NCBI GenBank assembly: GCA_905221615.1 | Contig: CAJNDT010006002.1 | Location: forward strand, 1,462,501 to 1,526,500 | Direction of reading: 5' to 3' | Length of the DNA: 64,000 nucleotides | From: Symbiodinium sp. CCMP2592 | Taxonomy: Eukaryota; Sar; Dinophyceae; Suessiales; Symbiodiniaceae | Part shown: positions 1 to 10,159 of the stretch, in pieces | Numbering within the stretch: the stretch's first letter is position 1 | Layout: each line of letters starts with the position of its first letter | Translations under genes and position numbers: made by a program | The notes under the pieces: generated by a model | Database searches by the model: none | Seen by the model: the letters and a program-made list of their open reading frames with translations, nothing else | Told to the model about the DNA's origin: nothing

Positions 1-68
1 AATCTACCGTCTCCTCAAAGCCTGAAACTGGAAACCTCGTTCGTCCTCTCCGGCTTCAACTTGCGAAG

Positions 69-149
69 GGAGCGCACTTGCGAATGAGGGATGGGCAGAA
101 GACAGAAGACAAACTGGAGAAGGCCCGGTACTCCGAGCAACGAAAGCTC
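69..149 (+). CDS. Internal exon, unknown protein
   Basis: Open frame after the acceptor ...cttgcgaag, reading AHLRMRDGQKTEDKLEKAR: charged and helix-like, 17 of 26 codons end in G/C. Stop follows at 150; a GC donor at 146 is possible. Function not recognised. Confidence 0.5.
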
Positions 150-208
150 TGAACCCAAACCGAAAGCCGAAACCGTATCGGGGTGCTTGATGTCAGAGGC
201 ACAACCAG

Positions 209-261
209 CCAACGGCTTTGGCCGCAGCCACCTTCACAGCCCAGGCAGCTTCTACCAAACT
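209..261 (+). CDS. Internal exon, unknown protein
   Basis: Acceptor ...caaccag and donor CT|GTGAGA bound a 53-nt frame reading ALAAATFTAQAASTK. TTTAGG-type repeats begin about 30 nt downstream, inside the putative intron. Confidence 0.45.
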
Positions 262-516
262 GTGAGACTTTGTAGGGTTGTAAGGGTGTGTAACAAGGTT
301 TAGGAAGTTTAGGGGGTCCAACTCACAAGTCCGTTTAGCAAGTGAGTCCCGGAGTGAGTAGTGAACCCAGCAGCGCGTGCAGAATGTGTGCCAAAAGGCC
401 AAATACGGCCCTGCCGACTTTTACAATGGTGCCCACTTGCAGCATCTTGCAGCAAGCTTTACACAGTTGTTGTTTGCTTGTTCTTTTGGAGGCCTGTTCC
501 CCCCGGAAAATGCAAG

Positions 517-573
517 CCAGTGGCCGCGGGCACGGCCACCAGCCACAACCTCAGAAGCGATGTCAGACTGCAG
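517..573 (+). CDS. Possible exon, unknown protein
   Basis: Frame PVAAGTATSHNLRSDVRLQ after ...tgcaag. No clear GT donor, and TGA follows two codons later. Weak call based on codon composition only. Confidence 0.25.
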
Positions 574-1044
574 GGATGAATGCTTAGGACTTACATACGT
601 TTGCCTGCAAACGAACGTAGATTTGGGCTTGAGTGCTTCGTTTAAGAACTAAGACTTGGACAGAGTTGCTTTCCTGGCGCTCACTTGGTGCTCTGATGGA
701 AGCTAACCAATGTACCCTCAAAGGTCAGCGACGGCGTACTGCTCCCATGGAAGCCTTGGTAAACAGCTCTTGATCAAAATTCATGTGCCTGTAGATGCAC
801 GATGTTAAGCTTAGGACGTGTGAGGCAGGAATCCTAGCGCAGTACAACCTAACTAGCACAGCCTCAGGGCAGTCGAGTGAGAACAAGCACACACGCACAC
901 ATGCGTGTTGCTTCTTCATAACTACATATGGCTATATAGCTATATGCTGACTAGGATGGACAGCTGGTAGTCAAAAACAACATTAGTCTTAGATGTCTAC
1001 ATATAAATATGGAATGCAGAATGGTATACACATAGCCACATGCA

Positions 1045-1400
1045 CACTTACATACACATACACGCGCATACATACCTACCTACCTACATATATACACACA
1101 TACATACATACATACATACGTACATACATACATACATACATACACGCATTATGTACATATATATATATATATACATATATGTATATATATATACTTATGT
1201 ATGTATTCACTTGGTGCATCACCTGTGTATATTGAAACATGTATACGAACATATTTGTGTATTTGTAGTTACAGAGACACACGCGCGCACACAAACACAC
1301 ACACACACACCTGTTCGTTGATTTGGCGTATTTATCTATATATATATATATATAATTATACATATATATATATATATATACAAATGTATACATATATGCA
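1045..1400. repeat. CATA, CA and TA microsatellite cluster
   Basis: (CATA)n at about 1060-1145, (TA)n at 1158-1192, (CA)n at 1282-1311 and (TA)n at 1338-1385. Tyr/Ile/His-rich frames here are repeat translations, not genes. Confidence 0.95.
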
Positions 1401-1449
1401 GGCCCTAAACCTTAACCCCTCGAGTCTTCCTGAGACAAATCTTCCACAG

Positions 1450-1526
1450 GCTCGGCTGAACCGATCATCTGAGCTCTCCGGGGCTCTCGAGCAGCTAGAC
1501 TCCTTGAGGCTCCCCAGCATATGGGG
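1450..1526 (+). CDS. Internal exon, unknown protein
   Basis: Acceptor ...cttccacag; reads LNRSSELSGALEQLDSLRL, an amphipathic helix with 16 of 22 G/C-ending codons. The donor G|GTTAGGG lies in a telomere-like repeat. CCCTAAA-type sequence precedes the acceptor. Confidence 0.6.
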
Positions 1527-1679
1527 GTTAGGGATCCCTAGGGTTCCTTTAAAGGGATCTATAGGGGTTCCTTTAAAGGGATCTACAAGGGTATCATAGG
1601 AGGCCAAAAGGGGTTTTAGCCTGTGGGGGTTTAGTAGGGATTAGGGTTCCCATACTAGGGTTCATATTAAGGAATCCCC

Positions 1680-1875
1680 ACCCCCCCCCCCCCCCCCCCC
1701 CGCCCGCCCTTGAAGGGGTTTAGGGGTTTATAGGTTTAGGGGTTTCAGGTTATTGGGTTTAGAGGTTTAGGAGTTTAGGGGCTTGGTAAAGTTTGAGGGT
1801 GGGTTTAGGGGTTGAGAGTTTAGGGGTTTAGGGGTTGAGTTTGGGGCTTTAGGCTTCGGGGTTTACATAGGGTTT
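1680..1875. repeat. Poly-C run and degenerate TTTAGGG block
   Basis: A run of about 22 C at 1680 is followed by about 170 bp of degenerate GGTTTAGGGG repeats, all in TTTAGGG orientation. Imperfect units indicate an old interstitial array, not a telomere. Confidence 0.9.
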
Positions 1876-2044
1876 CGGGGGTTCAGACTCTTCGGGCTTA
1901 GTCGCAGGTGCTTCAGGGTGATTCAGGCTTTTCTTAGTTGAGAGTTTTGGTTCATTCATGGTTCAAGTTTAGGTTTCAGGGATATGTCCAGAAGACTAGG
2001 TAGGAGACATGCAGTCTTGGGATGCAGGCATGATGATATGTTCT

Positions 2045-2140
2045 CCCAGAGACTCCAATGTCCCTAAACCTTAAATTATAGTCGGAGCCCTACTATGATT
2101 TAAAGAGTTTCCTTAATTGAGCGATATTGGAGTCTCTGGG
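2045..2140. mobile_element. MITE family D, copy 1
   Basis: Palindromic element with terminal inverted repeats CAGAGACTCCAAT / ATTGGAGTCTCTG, related to copies at 7176-7285 and 18418-18534. No coding capacity. Confidence 0.75.
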
Positions 2141-2309
2141 CTGTCCCTATTTACCTGAGTCTAACTTGGCATCTGTTGCTGGACACGAAAACGGTTTGTG
2201 GCCCCGGACCTACAATTCAAAATCCTGGAACCCAAACCCCCCTAAACCCTATACCCTACATTCGCACACACTTAGCCTAGAGTCGTTGAGCCGTATTCCC
2301 TTGCATCAG

Positions 2310-2369
2310 GCAGAACCTTTGCGCCAACCCGGTGCACACTTCTGGTCTTGCCCCGGAGGTGGGACGAGG
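2310..2369 (+). CDS. Internal exon, unknown protein
   Basis: Acceptor ...cttgcatcag, exactly 20 codons (PLRQPGAHFWSCPGGGTR), donor AGG|GTTTCGC. CCCTAAACCC-like sequence lies about 70 nt upstream. Codon third positions are neutral. Confidence 0.4.
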
Positions 2370-2897
2370 GTTTCGCATTCGTGAGTTCTGCACTGCTGCT
2401 TGGCAGCTACAGTACACATCTAATATCTTCGAAAACAGTTACTTCTGATAGCCTGCTGTGGAAGTACAGACATCTTGCAGTCTGACAAAGACTCCAAAGC
2501 AGTTGTTGTGATGTAATTCCCCGCACCAAAAGCGGAGAGTTGTCTTTAGTTTTGTCAAACTTGGGTTGCGACAGATAGCAAGCGGCTCGCAACGTCCCGC
2601 TTGAAACGCAGATGTGCTTAAATTCCATGGTTCGCTGGTTCACTGCTTTTCGAGCGGGTCTGCAAGATCTTTTCATGAGTGATCCAAAATTAGGCGTCCT
2701 CATCCCGATGTATGGGATCTCTGCTGGCGCCCCTTATCATCCGAGACAATCCCAAAACCCTGAAACCCCACAAAACCACGAACTTTAAACCCTATACGTA
2801 TACATATACATAGGATGTAGTCTTATGTAGATGTAGGTGCTTGCAGCATATAACAAAGACCTGATAACCCCCAAGCCCTAGTTAGCCTCTGCGACAG

Positions 2898-2973
2898 TTG
2901 GTGCGAGGTGGCTGCCTTGCACGGAAGGCTCACTGCCATTCGTGCGGAGGTGGCACGGGTACTCCAGGCCCCC
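2898..2973 (+). CDS. Internal exon, unknown protein
   Basis: Acceptor ...ctctgcgacag, donor CCC|GTTTAGG. Reads EVAALHGRLTAIRAEVARVL, a regular helix; 19 of 25 codons end in G/C. Preceded by CCCTAG-type repeats, so both flanks are telomere-like. Confidence 0.65.
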
Positions 2974-3266
2974 GTTTAGGTCGTGGGTCTTCGTTCAGTT
3001 GCAGATTGATTGATGATGCTGGTCCGACGATGTCCAGACTAACCTACAGACATGCACATCTCGGAACAAAAAGGACTTCCTCCATGCCTCAAGGGCCAGA
3101 AACTCTTACAAACGCACAAACCCTCAGCTTCAAAGCTTCACGAGGGGTCCTTTCGACATATTTCCACTCGGAACTGTCTCCTTGCGCCTTCGCTCCCTGT
3201 ATATATATATATATATATATGCATGCACCCACGTGCCTGATTGCTTTTACCTCAGCCCACACGCAG

Positions 3267-3357
3267 AGGTTGCACGATCTAGGTGTGAAGGTTCGGGGCT
3301 TGCCATTGAATCCTCCGAACTACAGGATCTTAGCAGCTAGTGCCCAAACGGTCCGAG
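3267..3357 (+). CDS. Internal exon, unknown protein
   Basis: Acceptor ...cccacacgcag; reads LHDLGVKVRGLPLNPPNYR; donor GAG|GTATCG. A short (TA)n tract (3198-3219) lies in the putative upstream intron. Confidence 0.45.
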
Positions 3358-3664
3358 GTATCGTTATGGGGAATACTTCCCCCAAATCATAAGTCATAAT
3401 AGAAATTCCTAATATAGAAACCGTACATTCTACTATACAGGTACTTTGAACCCTTTGGGTTGCTTTTTGAGAACTTCGGGAAGCTATCACCCTGGAAGCC
3501 TACGAGCCTTCACAGTGACAGAAACCCCAAACTTAGGTACTGCCCGCATACAGTTAGAGTCTATAATCGGCTAATATATCTTCAGCCATTACTGAGTGGG
3601 GGCCGTACCCAACCCTAAACCCTAATAGCCCTAGAAAGCCTAAAAGCCCCAAACCCTACCCCAG

Positions 3665-3706
3665 GAGTCGCAAACTTGCGAAGCTTCGGCTGAGCCCGTG
3701 CTGCAG
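3665..3706 (+). CDS. Possible exon, unknown protein
   Basis: Frame ESQTCEASAEPVLQ between ...ccccag and CTGCAG|GTTTCG, preceded by CCCTAAACCC repeats at about 3610-3655. Short, so weak. Confidence 0.3.
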
Positions 3707-3844
3707 GTTTCGCTGCAGGGCTCCAGAGACTTCTGAAGGGAAACCACAGGGCCTGGCATAATGTATATAGGGGCCTAAATAGGGTGCCTTTAAAAGGGGT
3801 CTATAAGGGTTACTATCAGGGATATATTAGGGTATTATCGTATA

Positions 3845-3945
3845 CGTGTCTAAACAATTGCCAAAACTATTTTGGTGGTTCCTTATTATGATTATAGTAT
3901 TATAGTATAAGGGGCCCCAAAACCCTATTCGAATTATTAGGCTTG
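3845..3945. mobile_element. MITE family A, copy 1
   Basis: Carries the family core GGGGCCCCAAAACCCTATTC followed by ATTATTAGGC. One of about 15 copies in the window. Confidence 0.7.
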
Positions 3946-4063
3946 TCCTTCATGTTTCGTGGTTCTTCTAAGAGAGGAAACAGTTACCGGGTTGGGGTCT
4001 TGTTCTGCGGCGGGACGAAATTCAAGCGGCGCAGCAAGGGCTCAGATCACATGTTCTTCGGCC

Positions 4064-4952
4064 ATGTTTCGGGCAGCCCGCCCCTTAGCACGCTGCGGCA
4101 TGGTGAGCCATGGCAGTCTTGGAGCTCTTCAAAACCTGGGGCTGCAAGTAGTGCAGTCGAATCCCGCGGTGCTTTGCGGCCCCGCCGCGCGGCTTCAGCG
4201 AGGCCTTAGCACCCACGCGGACGGAGTGCAAGGTCCCGGTAGCAGCCCCGACCCTGTGCCGCTTGCCGGCTTTCAGTTGTGGGTTTAAGGGGGTTTTGGG
4301 GAATCGGGGCTCTTGTATCGTTGGCCTTTTTTGCGGATTCTGACGTTGTAGATGTGTTTGCATGCCAAGGTCGATTCCGGGGCAGACGCCTGCAACCCTA
4401 TTCTTGGAAAGCATGTCGGTGCCGTTCCAGCGACACGCTGTGTCGAAAGAAGACATGCGTGAAGGAGAATCCGTCACACAGTCTTTCGCAAGACAAGTGG
4501 GGCTCAACGATGATTCATCGATGGTGAAAACCATGGTGTTCGACATCGACAAAGCTGCTTCGCAGCAACCTATCTTTGTGCTTCAGCACGGGAACAAGAA
4601 GGTCGATACCAAGCGGTTGGCTATGGCTGCAGGTGTGAAGCGCGATCACGTGAAACCAACGAAGCCTGAGCGTGCGACTTCTTTTACTGGCTATGTCTTC
4701 GGAGGCACCACTGCTTTCGGAAGCAAAACGCAGCTGCAGATCTACATTGAGAGTTCGATTTTCAGTTTGGAGACCGTGTATGTCAATGGCGGAAGCACGA
4801 GTTTGTGCCTTTCCATGAGCGGTGCTAACTTCGAACATGTTCTCGGCTGCATGCCTGCACGAAATCGAGACTGTAGTCTTTCAAACTACCGCAAACTACT
4901 TGCCGTAGGGATCATGGAGAAATGTACAGATTGTGGAAATCTGGAGGTCTGA
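4064..4952 (+). CDS. YbaK/ProX-type aminoacyl-tRNA deacylase with mitochondrial presequence
   Basis: Two exons, 4064-4282 and 4386-4952, joined in phase 0 across a 103-nt intron (GTTTAAGG...GGGGCAG). Exon 1 begins at ATG and gives an Arg/Ala/Ser-rich, acid-free stretch MFRAARPLARCG...LQRGLSTHA, typical of mitochondrial import signals. Exon 2 opens TPATLFLESMSVPFQRHAV, matching the usual YbaK start (TPA..FL....IPF..H). It then shows MVKTMVF with the lysine equivalent to the conserved YbaK Lys46, ATSFTGYVFGGTTAFGSK, and VYVNGGSTSL near the end. Family role (established): hydrolysis of mischarged Cys-tRNA(Pro) or related aminoacyl-tRNAs. The last 17 or so codons fall in a tandem repeat (4902-5131), so the true C-terminus may be earlier. 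Donor choice inside exon 1 is the main uncertainty. Inferred: organelle-targeted translation quality control. Confidence 0.88.
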
Positions 4953-5131
4953 ATAACTGCTGTAGCAGCAGTAGCACGTAAGCCGTAGGGATCATGTAGA
5001 GGACATGTACAGATTCTGGACATGTAGAGGTCTGAACAAATAGCAGCAGTAGTCCGTAAGCCGTAGGGATCATGAAGACATGTACAGATTGTGGAAACAT
5101 AGAGGTCTGAACAGCTAGCAATAGCACGTAA
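4902..5131. repeat. Three tandem copies of about 72-80 bp overlapping the deacylase 3' end
   Basis: Units start at 4902, 4982 and 5060, each beginning GCCGTAGGGATCATG and ending near AGCACGTAA. Copy 1 encodes the last residues and stop of the deacylase; copies 2 and 3 are broken by stops. Confidence 0.9.
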
Positions 5132-5385
5132 CTGTATCGTATCCCTTGTATTTTGTAGTCCCCTTCTATGCGTGTCTGGCCACTGGAAGGGGTTCTTTCA
5201 GGGCTACTGTATGGGGCACTATAAGAGGTATTATGCGGGTTGCTACACAATACCTTTCCACTAGAGCATCAACGGTCAGCCAGCTCACAACATCTGAAAA
5301 AGCTATCATAGTCGTGATGCTTGCCGCCGCCCTAAACTCAGGTGAGTGCATCAAGGTGGAGGTGGCGGGCAGCTAACTCTGCCCT

Positions 5386-5595
5386 TTGACCCTTCGTGCT
5401 GAGTCCTTTGAGAACTGGGAGTCTCTCCGAATGGTCCGCTCTGCGCGCATCCGGCTCCGTTCCTTCGGATCGAACCTTTCCGCAGACACCTATGTCAACA
5501 TCAACCGGTGGCAGACGTCATGGAGGCTCCGACGAGGAAGAATCCAGGAGTCAGGTTCGCAGACACCAGGAGCTACGAGCTAGCGGCAGCTGGAC
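5386..5595 (+). CDS. Possible exon, unknown protein
   Basis: Open frame reading FENWESLRMVRSARIRL then SADTYVNINRWQTSWRL. An overlapping frame (ADVMEAPTRKNPGVRFADT, from about 5509) is equally open, so the reading frame is unresolved. Not recognised. Confidence 0.3.
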
Positions 5596-6102
5596 CTGAA
5601 AAGAGTGTCACTGCACAACCTTCGCCATGTACCTGCGTAAGTTGCCACATCGGAGGCGAACCTATCTGCAACTGCGAAGGGTCCTTTTTTGAACGACTTC
5701 ACGATGCATCGGGTTATTGTTTTCCCTGTATCTGCATATGAAATCTGTCCGTCCATGAATCTATCCTTTCATCCTTTCATCCGCCAATCCATCCATGCAT
5801 CCTATAGCCCTACATTCCTTAGACTCACTACAGGACCCAGCGCCTGAACCTCAAACCCGATTGTAGCTGTGGGTCACAGCTGTGGTTGTCCAGACTAAAA
5901 CTGTCATAAATCTGTCGGACTCCAACAAGGTTCAAGGTACTGGATCATGGTTCAGGGTGAAGATAGTCCCTTATAGTACTCAGAGAAAGGTTGATCCTAC
6001 TGTTCGAAGGTAGCTGTCAGCTTGACAGATAGTGGCAAGCGCAAGACCACAAACATGAAAAAACACCTAGCTCGATGCAATCGGCGTCATCCTAAAACCC
6101 TA

Positions 6103-6202
6103 AAGTAGGGATACCTTACTTGGGGCCCTTATGATTAGGATCGTACTATTCGGGGGTTACTATATAGATTACGCAAGGTGCCTCATTTTCTGAAACTCCC
6201 GT
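6103..6202. mobile_element. MITE family F, diverged copy
   Basis: Matches the second half of family F (GGATCGTACTATTCGGGG... ending TTTCTGAAACTCCCG). An exon-like frame begins 17 nt downstream. Confidence 0.5.
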
Positions 6203-6219
6203 TTTGATGCCAGACTCAG

Positions 6220-6269
6220 CTGCGGGTGCTTCTCTCCGAGCTCAGCGATGTGCTGCGGCAGCAGACATG
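6220..6269 (+). CDS. Internal exon, unknown protein
   Basis: Acceptor ...ccagactcag; reads LRVLLSELSDVLRQQT; donor ATG|GTACGG. Directly follows a family-F element. Confidence 0.45.
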
Positions 6270-6457
6270 GTACGGTTGCGGGCAGATTTTACGGTGGTAT
6301 CCGTTCAGTATAAAAAGAGACTGTGGCCATAAAGCGAGTGTTATGCCTGAGCTGTTGTTCGGAGGAACCATGCTGAAAGTAGACTCTAGCAGACTCCAGC
6401 ACCTGCCCACGTTCGCAGGAAACATGTTGAAGGTAGGCTCTAGCACCTGCCCATGAT

Positions 6458-6556
6458 ATAGTCGCGTAAGTAATTGTCAATACTATTGTGGAGTGCTTAT
6501 CACACTTGTAGTACAATGGGCCCCAAAACCGTATTCTAATTAAGGCCCCTACAGTA
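6458..6556. mobile_element. MITE family A, copy 2
   Basis: Ends ...TTAAGGCCCCTACAG|TA. The terminal AG coincides with an acceptor for the following frame. Confidence 0.75.
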
Positions 6557-6695
6557 CCCAATCACCCACATCTGCAAGGAATACTTCGAAGCACGCTGCA
6601 TGTACACCCAATACCACACGTGCCCAAAAGCCTTTCAACAACGTCACATCAAGATTGATCGCTTGAACTTGTTACTCCTAGTGAAGTCACCTTAG
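6555..6695 (+). CDS. Possible terminal exon, Cys/His-containing
   Basis: Starts at the CAG of the family-A element end and runs to TAG. Reads ICKEYFEARCMYTQYHTC then PKAFQQRH. The first half resembles a CCCH zinc finger, but Cys spacing (7-7-7) does not fit the C-x7/8-C-x5-C-x3-H rule, so no domain is claimed. Confidence 0.35.
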   Translation, partial: YPITHICKEYFEARCMYTQYHTCPKAFQQRHIKIDRLNLLLLVKSP

Positions 6696-6992
6696 CCTGC
6701 TTGGGCATATCTTGGCTGAGCGTCTTCCACTTCACGAGCTTTCGGAAATGCAAGGCTTTGTGTACACTTTGCCCACCACAGCTACATACACGAACCCTGC
6801 TGTTTGTGAATTGTTTTTACAAAAACACTTGGCTGTTTGTGAATTGTTGTTATAACAACAATTGTTTTTTATAAGTTCAAATCATATAATTCCAGCAACC
6901 CCTAAGCTTCCCTAAACCCTAAACAACCTGCCCCGAAGCCAAAAACCATAAACCCTGAAGCAAGTACTGTACCCTGTACTCTTTTTTGCCAG

Positions 6993-7095
6993 AACACAGA
7001 TATGGCAAATTATCTTCGCTTCTCACTTCTTAGGTGCGCTGTGCGGCGGCTGCTGTAGCGCAGGCAGCTGTTGGAGGCGAGAGGGGCTGAATGCG
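6993..7095 (+). CDS. Internal exon, unknown protein
   Basis: Acceptor ...ttttttgccag with a good T tract; reads IWQIIFASHFLGALCGG then CWRREGLNA; donor GCG|GTGAAT. CCCTAAA repeats upstream, TTTAG repeats downstream. Confidence 0.4.
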
Positions 7096-7175
7096 GTGAA
7101 TCGTAGGTTTGGGTTTCGGGTTTTAGATTTAGTGGTTTGGATTTGGGGTTTGGGGTTCGGGGTTTGGGGCCGTGG

Positions 7176-7285
7176 CCCAGAGACTCCAATATCCCTTAAT
7201 TAAGGAATATGCCTTAAATCATATTAGGGATCCCATTATGATTTAAGGGATATCCCTTAACTAAGGGATATTGGAGTCTCTGGGG
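7176..7285. mobile_element. MITE family D, copy 2
   Basis: Near-perfect palindrome: CCCAGAGACTCCAATATCCC at the left, GGGATATTGGAGTCTCTGGG at the right, then a 15-G run. Confidence 0.85.
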
Positions 7286-7315
7286 GGGGGGGGGGGTATC
7301 TGTAGCACCTTGCAG

Positions 7316-7370
7316 GGAAATCCGAACCTTGCAGTGCCAGCGGTTGGAAGGTGCCAGACCTTTCTTGAGG
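7316..7370 (+). CDS. Internal exon, unknown protein
   Basis: Between ...caccttgcag and GAGG|GTTTAGGG. Two frames are open: NPNLAVPAVGRCQTFLE (phase-matched to 6993-7095) and EIRTLQCQRLEGARPFL. Confidence 0.45.
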
Positions 7371-7546
7371 GTTTAGGGTTTAGGGTTCAAGTGCTCAAGG
7401 TTTAGGGTTCAGGGTTTTAGGGTTTAGAGTTTCGGGTTTAGGGAAGACCTCGGCCAAAGGTGCCAAGTGAGACTCTTACCGTGGACCTCTGATGAGACCT
7501 CGAACATCAAAACCCCTCTCTCGATGGTTGAGGGGTTTAGCTACCA

Positions 7547-7650
7547 GGGTGGTTGTCAAAATTATGGTCCCTTTTTGGGGCCCCGAATATAGTACGGCAC
7601 CTAATCTTTAGGGTACCCAAAAAGGGACCATAACTTTGACAACCACCCAC
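7547..7650. mobile_element. MITE family C, copy 1
   Basis: Inverted repeats GGGTGGTTGTCAAAATTATG / ATAACTTTGACAACCACCC; second copy at 59458-59560. Confidence 0.85.
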
Positions 7651-7654
7651 CCAG

Positions 7655-7706
7655 CAAATCGGAAAACGGAAGCCTATAGAGTTTGGGTTTCGGATTGAGC
7701 GAGGGG
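7655..7706 (+). CDS. Internal exon, unknown protein
   Basis: Acceptor CACCCACCCAG immediately after the family-C element; reads QIGKRKPIEFGFRIERG; donor GG|GTTTGGG. Confidence 0.4.
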
Positions 7707-7789
7707 GTTTGGGCCAAGGCCAATATCCCTCCAGTGAGAAAACTCTAAGAGGAGTCCCCACTTAAACCCCCAACCCAACCCTCAGTTGA

Positions 7790-8120
7790 AATGCGAATAC
7801 CCAAGTCCTAAGCCCTAAACCCTGAACCTCTAAAGCCTAAACTCTTAGACAAAAAAACCCGTAAACCCCAAATGCGCCTAAACCCTACACCAAAAACCCT
7901 AAACCCTAAGCCCCTGAATTCCTATCAACCAACCCTGAGGGTCCAAGTACCTGATAATCATATACTCTCCCAAATGTAAAGCTGCATAACTACTATCCTA
8001 AACCCAAGTACCTTATCATTGGGTCCTTTGGACCCTTAGGGCACCCTAAACCTCAAATCCTAAACTCTTAGACCTTAAACCATAAACCCTAAATCCTAAA
8101 CCCTAAACCTTAAACCCTAA
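7790..8120. repeat. CCCTAAA-oriented telomere-like block
   Basis: Degenerate AAACCCTAAA units with interruptions, including a diverged palindrome at about 7936-8038 (GGGTCCAAGTACC...TTGGGTCCTTTGG) related to the element at 38671-38756. Confidence 0.8.
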
Positions 8121-8143
8121 ACCCCTGAATACCTATAAATAAA

Positions 8144-8234
8144 CTTACCTTTGGTTAGTAGGGAATGGAGGAATGGGGTACAATTATAACTGCTATTACT
8201 ACCAATCTTCCATTCCCTACTATCCAAAGGTAAG
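8144..8234. mobile_element. MITE family B, copy 1
   Basis: Terminal inverted repeat CTTACCTTTGGTTAGTAGGG / CCCTACTATCCAAAGGTAAG. No convincing coding flank here, unlike copies at 49421 and 53731. Confidence 0.85.
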
Positions 8235-8370
8235 GAAAGGCTCAAGTCGTAAACCTTAAACCCTAAATCCTAAACCCTATAAACCCAAAACCCAAAACCC
8301 CTGAATTCCTATAAACCACCACCCGACGCTTCAACTTGGTAAACCCTGAACCCTAAACCTGTAAACCAAA

Positions 8371-8845
8371 TGTACTTTCATTTGTTTTTTCTCCCTTTAA
8401 AATTAGCACAAAGGATTACCACAGGTTATTATTAGAGAATTTAGGCCATTGGGATTTACTTGTTTCCGAATACCTAGATTCGTGTATGTTCTAGATCAAC
8501 TAATGTCAGTAATAAATCCCAATGGCTCAAAAGAACAAATTAATTTAAACAAAGGTAAAACAGAGAAGAATGAACGCATGCACGCTTTGTTTAAAGTAAT
8601 TTGGGTCTTTTGCTTGGTATTTTGGAAATCTAAACATTTAGAAGTTACATCAGATTCATTTTGTTTTCTTATTAATAGTTCTTGGTTATTAATCTTTGCT
8701 CTTATTATAATTCTATTTATCTTTACAGGATTTAACATTTATTGTTAAACTGGAGTTCACTTCTCATAGAATTATTTTCTTATATTCTATCATCTTTTAT
8801 TTGGATTACTTTATAGTTTTCATATTTGGTCCAGAGATACCTTCA
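8371..8845. other. AT-rich island, possible organelle DNA insertion
   Basis: About 470 bp far richer in A+T than the surroundings, with sharp edges between CCCTAAA repeats. It holds an inverted repeat (CCATTGGGATTTA at about 8448, TAAATCCCAATGG at about 8513) and a 99-codon frame with one hydrophobic segment (residues about 75-95) that I cannot assign. Dinoflagellate mitochondrial DNA is AT-rich and full of inverted repeats, so an insertion of that origin is plausible but unproven. Confidence 0.45.
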
Positions 8846-8939
8846 ACCCTAAATCCTAAACCCTAAACCTAAGGCGGCCCGCCCCGGCACAGCGCTCTGC
8901 CATGGCAGCGGTTGCAGGCCGAGCCTCTCACGGAGGCCG

Positions 8940-9345
8940 CCTTTGGACTATCCTTTTATTGGGCGAATTTAGGGTTTATATAGTTTAGGGTTTATATTTT
9001 AGGGTTTGGGGGTACGGTTTAGAGTTTAGGGTTTATAACTCTTTCACTGGGCTAATTTAGGGCTTATATAGTTTAGGGTTTATCATCTTGGGTTTATAAT
9101 GGGCTAGTTTAGGTTTATAGTTCAGGATTTCTAATTTAGGGTTTGGGGGTTAGAGTTTAGGGTTTATAACTTATTGGGCTGATTTCGGGTTTATAGTTTA
9201 GGGTTTATCATCTTGGGTTTATAATTTCAGGGTTGAGGGGTTTAGGGTTCATAATTTCGGGATTGGGGTTTAGGGTTTAGGGTATTCTATGATTCAGGGT
9301 TTATAATTTAGGGTTTGTGGTTTAGGGTTTAGGATATTACATGGC
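8940..9345. repeat. TTTAGGG-oriented degenerate array
   Basis: About 400 bp of TTTAGGGTTTATA-type higher-order units such as ATAGTTTAGGGTTTATCATC, partly repeated. No exon seen inside. Confidence 0.85.
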
Positions 9346-9558
9346 GTATGGTTTATAGTTCAGGGTTTAGGCTATGGGGTATACACGGCCCGGGGTTCAG
9401 GGTTCGGTGCTTTGGAGCTGATGGGGCTCTGGGTTGATTGGCGTACGGTTTTGTGGCTTTCGGGATTTGAGCTTGAGGGCTTAACCGTTGGGGATTAAGA
9501 CTATGTTGGTCAGTCCCTAAACCCTAAACCCTAAACTCTAAACTGGGTTTCAGTACAG

Positions 9559-9594
9559 GTATGTTCAGACTCAAGGTGCTGCACTGTGATCGGG
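9559..9594 (+). CDS. Possible micro-exon, unknown protein
   Basis: Acceptor ...ggtttcagtacag after CCCTAAACCC repeats; reads MFRLKVLHCDR; donor GG|GTTAGC. Confidence 0.3.
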
Positions 9595-9745
9595 GTTAGC
9601 TGGTTTTGCAAATGACTAGGACTACTCTCCGGGAGTGTAAGGTGGGCTTCGTGCCTATAGGAGAGCCAATGAAAAGCTAAAGTCCATAGTTTGAGAAGCA
9701 AGCTTTTCATACAATGCCAAGCAATTTCACCAACAAATAGAGCAG

Positions 9746-10031
9746 GGATGCTCGGTGCGCCCTTGCTGCTACGCAGTGGGACCCTTGTCTTGTGGCCCAG
9801 TCGAGTTGGGCCCGGGCTAGCCGTGTATCTGACACACGCCGAAGTGTGTTTGTAAAGGTTTCAGTCGAAATTCTCATACTCATAAATGGAAAGCCCCAAA
9901 TTCACGAAAGCATGTCACGTGCTGCTGCCATGATCCACAAGGGTAAGGTAGATCACCGGACATTCATGGACCTCGAGTTGCAGCTGAGCCTATTCCGGAG
10001 GTGGCGCATAGAGTCCTATGAGTCTTCCTAA
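9746..10031 (+). CDS. Terminal exon, unknown protein
   Basis: Open from acceptor ...aatagagcag to TAA, 94 codons. Segments RRSVFVKVSVEILILINGK and HRTFMDLELQLSLFRRW suggest beta then helix. No family recognised. Confidence 0.5.
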
Positions 10032-10159
10032 GGTTTGGCTGGTCTTCGGGCTCCTCCATCGGCATCTTTACTGCTCTTAGAAATTATGTTTTAGTTTTCT
10101 TATCAGATTATACAGGAGATTGATAATTAATGAGAACATTATGTTTATTTCGGTTGCAA

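Noticed and set aside
6555..6695. CCCH zinc finger
   Set aside because: Cys/His spacing 7-7-7 does not fit the family rule despite the ICKEYFEARC start.
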